Assembly: GCF_000276605.1 (NCBI RefSeq) | Contig: NZ_AKJX01000133.1 | Span: forward strand, 1 to 47,183 | DNA from: Acidovorax sp. CF316 | Lineage (GTDB): Bacteria; Pseudomonadota; Gammaproteobacteria; Burkholderiales; Burkholderiaceae_C | Length of the DNA stretch: 47,183 nucleotides | Reading direction: 5' to 3' | In this document: piece by piece, positions 41,234 to 47,183 of the stretch | How the letters are laid out: each line of letters starts with the position of its first letter | Position numbering within the stretch: position 1 is the first letter of the stretch | The notes under the pieces: generated by a model | Told to the model about the DNA's origin: nothing | The model's input: the letters and a program-made list of their open reading frames with translations, nothing else | Databases searched by the model: none | Made by a program: the position numbers and the translations under genes

Positions 41234-43591
41234 ATGCACGCCCCTCCCGCCAGCCCGCCCGGCAAGCCAGACCGCGACCCTCCCGAGCCCTTGCCTCCCT
41301 ACGGCCAGCCAGCGGGCGGCTGGGGTTCGCTCAAGGCCGTCACCGTGAGCCTGGTGCGCGAGGGCGCGGTGTTGCGCACCGCCAATGCCCTGCGCCAGCA
41401 GAACAAGCCGGGCGGCTTTGCCTGCGTGAGCTGTGCCTGGGCCAAGCCCGCCAAGCCGCACCTGGCCGAGTTCTGCGAGAACGGCGCCAAGGCCACTGCC
41501 TGGGAGCTGACCGACAAGCGCGCGGGTGCGGACTTCTTTGCCGAGCACACCGTGACCGAACTGCGCGGCTGGAGCGACCATGCGCTGGAAGGCCAGGGCC
41601 GCTTGGTGGACCCGCTGCGCTACGACGCCGCCAGCGACCGCTACGTACCCACCACCTGGGAGGAGGCCTTCGCCGCCATCGGCAGCAGCCTGCAGGCACT
41701 GCGGGCGCAAGACCCGCAATCGGCGGTGTTCTACGCCTCGGGCCGTGCATCGCTGGAGACGAGCTACCTGTACCAGCTGCTGGCGCGGCTGTACGGCAAC
41801 AACAACCTGCCCGACAGCTCCAACATGTGCCACGAGAGCACCTCGGTGGCGCTGCCCGAGACCATCGGCGTGCCAGTGGGCACGGTGCGTCTCGACGACT
41901 TCGAGCAGGCCGACGCGATCTTCTTCTTTGGCCAGAACGTGGGCGTGAACAGCCCGCGCATGCTGCACCAGCTGCAGGAGGCGCGCCAGCGCGGCATCCC
42001 CGTGGTCACCTTCAACCCGATGAAGGAGGTGGGGCTGGTGCACTTTGCCAACCCCCAGTCCCCGCGCGAGATGCTGAGCACGGCCGAGACGGTGATCAGC
42101 ACCCAGTACCTGCAGGTGCGCAACGGCGGCGACATCGCAGCCATTGGCGGCATGTGCAAGTGGCTGATCGAGGCCGACGATGCTGCCCGCATGGCCGGCG
42201 CGCCGCGCGTGCTGGACGTGGACTTCATCGCCCGCCACACCCAGGGCCTGGAGGCCTTCGCCCCGGCCATGCGCAGCCTGTCGTGGGACGACATCGAGCG
42301 CGAAAGCGGGCTGCCGCGTGCCGCGCTGGAACAGGCGGCCCGCACCTACGCCTCTGCCAACGCCGTGATCGGCATCTACGGCATGGGCCTGACCCAGCAC
42401 CGCGAGGGCGTGGCCAACGTGCAGATGGTGAGCAACCTGTTGCTGCTGCGCGGCAACATCGGCAAGCCCGGGGCCGGCATCTGCCCGGTGCGCGGGCATT
42501 CCAACGTGCAGGGCCAGCGCACCGTGGGCATCACCGAGAAGCCCGGGCTGGCGCCGCTCGACAAGCTGGCAGAGCTCTACCACTTCGAGCCGCCGCGCGA
42601 GAAGGGCCGCAACACCGTGGCCACCTGCGAGGGCGTGCTCGACGGCTCGGTGCGGGCCTTCATCGGCCTGGGCGGCAACTTCGTGCGCGCCGCGCCCGAT
42701 ACGCGCCGGCTCGAAGAGGCCTGGCGCCGCATGCCGCTCACGGTGCACGTGGCCACGCGGCTCAACTACACGCATGTGCTGCCCGGCCACGAGGCCTGGC
42801 TGCTGCCCTGCCTGGGCCGCATCGAGGTGGACGCGCAGGCCACGGGCCCGCAGACCGTGTCGGTGGAGGATTCGACCGGGTGCTTTCACGCCTCCCAGGG
42901 CGTGGCCGACCCCGCGGCCAGCAGCCTGCGGTCAGAAGCGGCCATCGTTGCCGGCATCGCCCAGGCCACGCTGGCGCCCAACCCGCATGTGCCCTGGGAG
43001 CGCTGGGTGGGCGACTACGCGCTGGTGCGCGACGCCATCGAGGCCACCTGGCCCGAGGTTTTCGCGGGCTTCAACCAGGGCCTGCACGCCCCCGGCGGCA
43101 TGCCCCGGCCCAACCCCGCGCGCGAGCGGGTGTGGAAGACCCCAAGCGGAAAGGCCTGCTTCATGCTGCCGCCGCCCATCGCCGCGGCAGGCCCTGACGC
43201 CTCGGTGCTGCGCCTGATGACGGTGCGCAGCGACGACCAGTTCAACACCACCGTCTACAGCCTGAACGACCGCTTTCGCAACGTGTGGGGCAGCCGCATG
43301 GTGCTGCTCATGCACCCCGAGGACATGGCCGAGCGCGGCCTGGCCGAAGGCGCACCGGTGCTGGCCACCACCGCACTGGGCGCAGGCGAGGACGACGGCC
43401 ATGCCCGCCAGGTGGCGGGCCTGCGCGCGCTGCCCTACGACCTGCCGCGTGGCTCGGTGGCCGGCTACTTTCCCGAATGCAACCCGCTGGTGCCCTTGTC
43501 GCACCACGCGAAGAAGAGCCAGGTGCCAACCGGCAAGTGCATCCCCATCCGGGTGACGCTGGCCGATGCGGCCACCGGAGCCCAGCCATAG
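41234..43591 (+). CDS. FdhF/YdeP-family molybdopterin oxidoreductase
   Basis: A 785-residue protein. The N-terminal cysteine cluster (GGFACVSCAWAKPAKPHLAE then FCENGAKA) matches YdeP-like proteins. Molybdopterin blocks include VFYASGRASLETSYLYQLLA, NNLPDSSNMCHESTSVALPE, LLLLRGNIGKPGAGICPVRG, HSNVQGQRTVGI, and a C-terminal cap with RSDDQFNTTVYSLNDRFRNV. The substrate of YdeP-type enzymes is not established; in E. coli ydeP is linked to acid resistance. There is no Tat signal, so it is cytoplasmic. ATG 41234 was chosen over the GTG nine bases upstream. The catalase-like gene follows after 22 bp. Confidence 0.93.
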   Translation: MHAPPASPPGKPDRDPPEPLPPYGQPAGGWGSLKAVTVSLVREGAVLRTANALRQQNKPGGFACVSCAWAKPAKPHLAEFCENGAKATAWELTDKRAGADFFAEHTVTELRGWSDHALEGQGRLVDPLRYDAASDRYVPTTWEEAFAAIGSSLQALRAQDPQSAVFYASGRASLETSYLYQLLARLYGNNNLPDSSNMCHESTSVALPETIGVPVGTVRLDDFEQADAIFFFGQNVGVNSPRMLHQLQEARQRGIPVVTFNPMKEVGLVHFANPQSPREMLSTAETVISTQYLQVRNGGDIAAIGGMCKWLIEADDAARMAGAPRVLDVDFIARHTQGLEAFAPAMRSLSWDDIERESGLPRAALEQAARTYASANAVIGIYGMGLTQHREGVANVQMVSNLLLLRGNIGKPGAGICPVRGHSNVQGQRTVGITEKPGLAPLDKLAELYHFEPPREKGRNTVATCEGVLDGSVRAFIGLGGNFVRAAPDTRRLEEAWRRMPLTVHVATRLNYTHVLPGHEAWLLPCLGRIEVDAQATGPQTVSVEDSTGCFHASQGVADPAASSLRSEAAIVAGIAQATLAPNPHVPWERWVGDYALVRDAIEATWPEVFAGFNQGLHAPGGMPRPNPARERVWKTPSGKACFMLPPPIAAAGPDASVLRLMTVRSDDQFNTTVYSLNDRFRNVWGSRMVLLMHPEDMAERGLAEGAPVLATTALGAGEDDGHARQVAGLRALPYDLPRGSVAGYFPECNPLVPLSHHAKKSQVPTGKCIPIRVTLADAATGAQP

Positions 43592-43613
43592 CCACCCACG
43601 AAAGCACCCACCC

Positions 43614-44735
43614 ATGCCTACCCCCACGCTTGCCACGCCCCTGGCCTACACGCCCGACTGCGAATTCCAGGAGGAGGACGAAGCGCAGACCACGGCCGAG
43701 CTGCTGGAGACGCTGCGCGGCATCAGCGAGAAGGTGGCGGCCGATGAAGGCCGCGCCTTTCGCAGCGTGCACGCCAAGAGCCACGGCATCCTGCACGGCA
43801 GCATTGACATCCCGGCGCTGCCGCCCGTGCTGGCCCAGGGCCTGTTCGCCACACCGGGCAGCCACCCGGTGGTGATGCGCCTGTCGAGCACGCCCGGCGA
43901 TCTGCTCAATGATGCGGTATCGACCCCGCGCGGCCTGGCCCTCAAGGTGCGGGAGGTCGATGGCGTGCCGCTGGACCCGGCCGATGGCTCACGCAGCCAG
44001 GACTTCCTGATGGTCAATGGCCCGGTGTTCAGCGCGCCCACGGCGCGCAAGTTCCTCAAAAGCCTGAAGCTCTTGGCCGCCACCACCGACAAGGCGCCCG
44101 CCGCCAAGGCCCTGCTGTCGGCCGCGCTGCGTGGGTTGGAAGCGGTGGTGGAGAAAGCCGGCGGTGAAAGCGCCACGCTCAAGGCCCTGGGCGGGCACCC
44201 GGCGACGAACCCGCTGGGCGAGAGCTACTTCACCCAGGTGCCGGTGCTGTTCGGGCCGTACATGGCCAAGCTATCGCTGGTGCCCGTGTCGCCCGAACTG
44301 GTGGCCCTGCACGGCGCGCCCGTGGATCTGGCGGACAGGCCGCACGCGCTGCGCGATGCCGTGTCCGGCCACTTCGCGCAGACTGGTGGCGTGTGGGAGC
44401 TGCGCGCCCAGCTGTGCACGGACCTGGAAAAAATGCCCATCGAGGATGCCTCGGTGCAGTGGCCCGAAGACCTTTCGCCTTTCGTCACCGTGGCGCGCAT
44501 CACGGTGCCGGCGCAGGCGTCGTGGGACGAGGCCATGTCACCGGCGGAAGACAATGCCCTGGCCTTCAGTCCCTGGCACGGCCTGGCGGAGCACCGGCCA
44601 CTGGGTTCCATCATGCGTGTGCGCCGCCGTGCGTATGCCATGGCATCGCAGTTCCGCCACACCTACAACGCGGCGGCGGCCGACCCCGAGTCGGCGCACA
44701 AGTTCGGCGTAGCGCCCGTGGCGCCGTCGCCATGA
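43614..44735 (+). CDS. catalase-family haem protein (small, SrpA-like)
   Basis: A 373-residue protein, shorter than typical catalases. N-terminal block: RAFRSVHAKSHGILHGSIDI, with the histidine expected at the distal site; then MRLSSTPGDLLNDAVSTPRG and QDFLMVNGPVFSAPTARKFL. C-terminal proximal region: ALAFSPWHGLAEHRPLGSIM then RVRRRAYAMASQFRH, giving a Tyr in the haem-ligand position. Such proteins may have weak catalase or peroxidase activity. It probably shares a transcript with the molybdoenzyme gene and converges with the dihaem cytochrome gene. Confidence 0.9.
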   Translation: MPTPTLATPLAYTPDCEFQEEDEAQTTAELLETLRGISEKVAADEGRAFRSVHAKSHGILHGSIDIPALPPVLAQGLFATPGSHPVVMRLSSTPGDLLNDAVSTPRGLALKVREVDGVPLDPADGSRSQDFLMVNGPVFSAPTARKFLKSLKLLAATTDKAPAAKALLSAALRGLEAVVEKAGGESATLKALGGHPATNPLGESYFTQVPVLFGPYMAKLSLVPVSPELVALHGAPVDLADRPHALRDAVSGHFAQTGGVWELRAQLCTDLEKMPIEDASVQWPEDLSPFVTVARITVPAQASWDEAMSPAEDNALAFSPWHGLAEHRPLGSIMRVRRRAYAMASQFRHTYNAAAADPESAHKFGVAPVAPSP

Positions 44736-44746
44736 CAGCGCAGGCG

Positions 44747-45628
44747 CTATTTCAACTCCGCCAGGTAGGCGGCAATGTGCCGCGCGTCGGCCGGGCTCAC
44801 ACCCATGGCCGGCATGGCGGTGCCTGGCTTCACGGCCTGAGGCTCGCGCAGCCAGCGCTCCAGGTTCTCGGCAGTGTGGGGCAGCACGCTGGCGATGTTG
44901 GTGCGCGCTGCAAAGCCCGCGAGCGAGGGGCCCACATGCACCTCGGGCCCCGTCACCCCAGGGATCATGTGGCAGGCATTGCAGGCATGCTGGTACAGAG
45001 CCTGGCGGCCCAGCACGGCGTTGCCCATGGCGGGCGGCGCAGCGGCCATGCGCGCCGCGCCGCAGGTGGCGATGGTGCCCGTGCGGCGTGCGCCGTCCAC
45101 TTCCTCCACCGTGATCTGGCGGAACGCGGCCACGTCCAGGTCGGGCAGGCGCTGCAAAAAGGCCACGGTGGACCACAGCTCTTCCTCGTCCATCCGGTGC
45201 TCCCAGGCGGGCATGCCGCTCATGCGGATGCCGTGGCGGGTCAGCCAGTACATCTCCCTAGCGCTCCATCGCCGCGCCGCATCGACCAGCGGGCCGGGCA
45301 GGGGCTGCATGCTCTTGCCGATGTCGCCTTGCGGCACGCCCGGGCCGCCGTGGCACTGCAGGCACTGGTCGCGGTAGCAGCCCGCGCCGCGCAGCACCAT
45401 GGCCTCGTCGAAGGGCGGCGGCTCGTCCACGCCGGTGCGCGCGCGCAGCTTGACCGACTGGTGCATGGCGGTTTCGAGCAGCTGGTACAAGGGCTTGAAG
45501 TGCTGCTCGCTCGCGGCCACGTTGTACAGGCCCAGGTAGACCGTGGCGAAGCCGGCCGCTGCCGCCAGCACGGCCACGGCGAGCATGGTGGCGAATATGG
45601 TGGCGTAGACGGTCCTTCTGTGGGGCAT
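44747..45628 (-). CDS. membrane-anchored dihaem cytochrome c
   Basis: A 293-residue protein. The N-terminal anchor (TIFATMLAVAVLAAAAGFAT) is followed by two haem-c domains with CLQCH and CNACH sites, and candidate axial methionines in SGMPAWEHR and AMPAMGVSP. The first domain is preceded by FDEAMVLRGAGCYRDQCLQC, typical of periplasmic electron-transfer cytochromes. It is divergent from the cytochrome c/coxB pair, with 47 bp between the starts. It probably donates electrons to, or takes them from, the oxidase encoded to the right. Confidence 0.9.
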   Translation of the reverse strand: MPHRRTVYATIFATMLAVAVLAAAAGFATVYLGLYNVAASEQHFKPLYQLLETAMHQSVKLRARTGVDEPPPFDEAMVLRGAGCYRDQCLQCHGGPGVPQGDIGKSMQPLPGPLVDAARRWSAREMYWLTRHGIRMSGMPAWEHRMDEEELWSTVAFLQRLPDLDVAAFRQITVEEVDGARRTGTIATCGAARMAAAPPAMGNAVLGRQALYQHACNACHMIPGVTGPEVHVGPSLAGFAARTNIASVLPHTAENLERWLREPQAVKPGTAMPAMGVSPADARHIAAYLAELK

Positions 45629-45675
45629 CGGTTCATTATGTGGGCCTGCCGTGCGGCGGGATGTAGGACGCGGGG

Positions 45676-46041
45676 ATGCAGCACTCCATGAAGCGCTTGA
45701 TCGGATCCCTGGTCTGTGCGATGACGTTTCCAGTGGTGGCCTGGGGCGCTGGCCAGGCCCTGGGTGATGCGCGGCGGGGCGCCCTGCTCATCGCGCAGTA
45801 CCAGTGCGGCGCCTGCCATGCCATTCCCGGCATCGCCAGCGCGCGCGGCAAGGAGGGGCCGACGCTGGCTTCCTACGGCCTGCGCAGCTACATCGCCGGC
45901 CGCATTCCCAACCGGCCCAACCTGCTGGTGCGCTGGATCGCGCAGCCCTCGGCCCTGGTGCCATCGACCACCATGCCCGACATGGGCGTGCCCGAGCAGG
46001 ACGCACGCGACATGGCGGCCTGGTTGGGCGAGCAGCGCTGA
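45676..46041 (+). CDS. small periplasmic monohaem cytochrome c
   Basis: A 121-residue protein with a signal peptide (KRLIGSLVCAMTFPVVAWGA), one haem site CGACH, and the axial Met in PSTTMPDMGVPEQDARDMAA, class I layout. It lies 12 bp upstream of the CuA-subunit gene and is likely its electron donor. MQHSM or the internal ATG (MKRLIG) could be the start. Confidence 0.9.
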   Translation: MQHSMKRLIGSLVCAMTFPVVAWGAGQALGDARRGALLIAQYQCGACHAIPGIASARGKEGPTLASYGLRSYIAGRIPNRPNLLVRWIAQPSALVPSTTMPDMGVPEQDARDMAAWLGEQR

Positions 46042-46053
46042 GGAAGGCATGGC

Positions 46054-47004
46054 ATGACCGCGTCACCCACCCTGGTCCCCGTGCTGTCGCCCGCGGGCCC
46101 GGCCGCGCAGGCCATTGCCGAGATCAGCTGGGTGCTGCTCATCGGGGCCACGGTGCTCTTCGTGGGCACCATGGCGCTGCTGGCCTGGGCGTTGGTGCGC
46201 CGGCGGCGTGATGGCGAGGTGGTGCTGCGCCCCCTGTGGTGGCTGGCCGGTGGCGGCCTGGTGCTGCCCGTGCTGGTGCTCACGGCGCTGTTCTTCTACA
46301 GCCTGCACCGCGCCCCGCCCTGGAAGGCCGTGCCGCCGGCCGATGCGCTGGTGGTCTCGGTCACGGGTCGCATGTGGTGGTGGGAGATCCGCTACCGCGA
46401 CCCGGTGAGCGGCGCCGACATCGTGACCGCCAACGAGCTGCGCCTGCCCGTGGGGCGGCCGGTGTACCTGGGCCTGTCGAGCCTGGAGGTGATCCACAGC
46501 CTGTGGATTCCGGAGCTCGGGGGCAAGATGGACATGGTGCCGGGGCGGGTGAACCATTTGTTGCTGCAGGCGTCGCGGGCGGGGGTGTACCGGGGGCAGT
46601 GCGCTGAATTTTGCGGAGAGGCGCATGCGCGGATGGCCTTGCATGCGGTGGCGATGCCGCAGGCGGAGTTCGATGCCTGGCTGGCGGGGCAGGCGCGGCC
46701 GGCTGTGGTGGCGAATTCACCGGCTGCGCTGCAGGCGGGGAGGGCGGTGTTTGAGGGGCAGAAGTGTTTTGTCTGCCATACCGTGCGGGGTGTGGCTGAG
46801 GGTTCTCGGTTGGGGCCGGATCTGACGCATGTGGGGGGGCGGTTGTTCATTGCTTCGGGGACTTTGAGGAACGGGCCTGTGGAGATGAAGCAGTGGCTGT
46901 CGCAGGTGCATGAGGTCAAGCCGGGGGCGCGGATGCCTTCTTATGCGCGGTTGTCGCAGGGGGAGATGGATGCGTTGGTGCAGTGGTTGGGGGCGTTGAA
47001 ATGA
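46054..47004 (+). CDS. coxB: cytochrome c oxidase subunit II with fused haem-c domain
   Basis: A 316-residue protein. Two membrane helices (residues about 25-47 and 65-87) precede a CuA domain: RMWWWEIRY, SSLEVIHSLWIPELGGKMDM, and the CuA ligand block GQCAEFCGEAHARM. A C-terminal cytochrome c domain has CFVCH and GARMPSY as Met ligand, the caa3-type arrangement. Subunit I would be expected next, but 47005-47183 holds only repeats. From about 46540 onward the codons shift from C-ending to G/T-ending (ttg, ggg, gcg, cat) without loss of the protein motifs. Confidence 0.93.
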   Translation: MTASPTLVPVLSPAGPAAQAIAEISWVLLIGATVLFVGTMALLAWALVRRRRDGEVVLRPLWWLAGGGLVLPVLVLTALFFYSLHRAPPWKAVPPADALVVSVTGRMWWWEIRYRDPVSGADIVTANELRLPVGRPVYLGLSSLEVIHSLWIPELGGKMDMVPGRVNHLLLQASRAGVYRGQCAEFCGEAHARMALHAVAMPQAEFDAWLAGQARPAVVANSPAALQAGRAVFEGQKCFVCHTVRGVAEGSRLGPDLTHVGGRLFIASGTLRNGPVEMKQWLSQVHEVKPGARMPSYARLSQGEMDALVQWLGALK

Positions 47005-47025
47005 TGTGGTTGTTGGATGGGCTTT

Positions 47026-47140
47026 GGTTTTGCTGGCTGCATGCTTCGGTTGATGGCGGAGGCCGGGATGTGCGCCCGGCAGCGCGGCTGGTTTTGCTGG
47101 CATGCCTTTGCCGAGGGCGGGAGCCGGGTCTCGGCCCGGC
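47026..47140. repeat. two diverged tandem repeats with GCCGGG hairpins downstream of coxB
   Basis: Two related units of about 55 bp begin GGTTTTGCTGGC (47026 and 47090) and each ends in a hairpin: GCCGGG/CCCGGC at 47062-47080 and at 47123-47140. The loops and flanks differ. They occupy the gap after coxB where the next oxidase gene might have been expected. They look like intergenic repeats rather than coding sequence. Confidence 0.65.
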
Positions 47141-47146
47141 GGCCGA

Positions 47147-47180
47147 GGTACCTTTCTTTGCTTCGCCAAAGAAACGTACC
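47147..47180. repeat. palindromic GGTAC-TTTCTTTG hairpin repeat
   Basis: GGTACCTTTCTTTG and CAAAGAAACGTACC pair over about 13 positions with one C-C mismatch around a CTTCGC loop. Hairpins of this type (CTTTCTTTGC...GCCAAAGAAAG) are frequent dispersed intergenic repeats in Burkholderiales and Xanthomonadales genomes. It may also act as a transcription terminator. It continues to the window edge. Confidence 0.6.
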
Positions 47181-47183
47181 CCA

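Overview
The window is very GC-rich, with strongly C/G-ending codons and densely packed genes. Its gene content suggests a betaproteobacterium of the Comamonadaceae (Acidovorax/Delftia-like): a Bug-family tripartite transport receptor beside a LysR regulator, several c-di-GMP enzymes, a periplasmic copper cluster and cytochrome c/cox genes. The assignment rests on gene content only. I see no rRNA, tRNA, CRISPR array, integrase or transposase gene.

Layout. 1-942: truncated HD-GYP protein. 1143-2919: TetR regulator divergent from a saccharopine-dehydrogenase-like oxidoreductase, with two operator-like palindromes between them. 2970-5580: ABC-2 exporter operon whose second permease is frameshifted. 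5683-9706: amphipathic-repeat protein, GFA protein behind a near-consensus LexA box, LysE exporter, Sat-like GNAT and an unknown protein. 9734-10958: PAS-GGDEF gene split by a 268-bp mobile element. 10976-12697: SUKH-like protein and S58 peptidase. 12875-20983: three tandem secreted RCC1-repeat paralogues, followed convergently by three tandem paralogues of an exported, possibly SUKH-like family (21045-24676), the most distal of which is broken by another 268-bp element. 24701-29985: copper-handling operon. 30201-33776: large PAS-GGDEF-EAL protein. 33828-34622: small membrane-protein gene split by a 267-bp element. 34816-37291: unknown exported protein, YitT-type membrane protein, lipoprotein. 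37373-41147: LysR / Bug receptor / gamma-glutamyltransferase. 41234-44735: FdhF/YdeP-type molybdoenzyme and catalase-like protein. 44747-47004: three c-type cytochrome genes ending in a CuA/haem-c cytochrome oxidase subunit II. Intergenic hairpin repeats close the window.

The most striking observation is a family of three non-autonomous elements of 267-268 bp (9930-10197, 21953-22220, 33950-34216). Each has 31-nt inverted termini, leaves no clear target duplication, and sits at a similar target (ACT^GGSCC). Two of the three are near-identical. The third is diverged in sequence but keeps the same two-stem fold and the invariant motif GCAACGACGAGTG, which looks like selection on nucleic-acid structure. 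Each one interrupts a gene, and deleting it in silico restores the host frame modulo 3 (after correcting one extra base deletion in one host). The second striking feature is the 3+3 array of RCC1 and SUKH-like exported paralogues.

Functionally, the window combines c-di-GMP signalling (one HD-GYP, one dead GGDEF, one GGDEF-EAL), periplasmic copper detoxification, small-molecule export (ABC-2, LysE), a possible gamma-glutamyl compound uptake and hydrolysis locus, and respiratory cytochromes. All identifications come from reading motifs; no database search was run.
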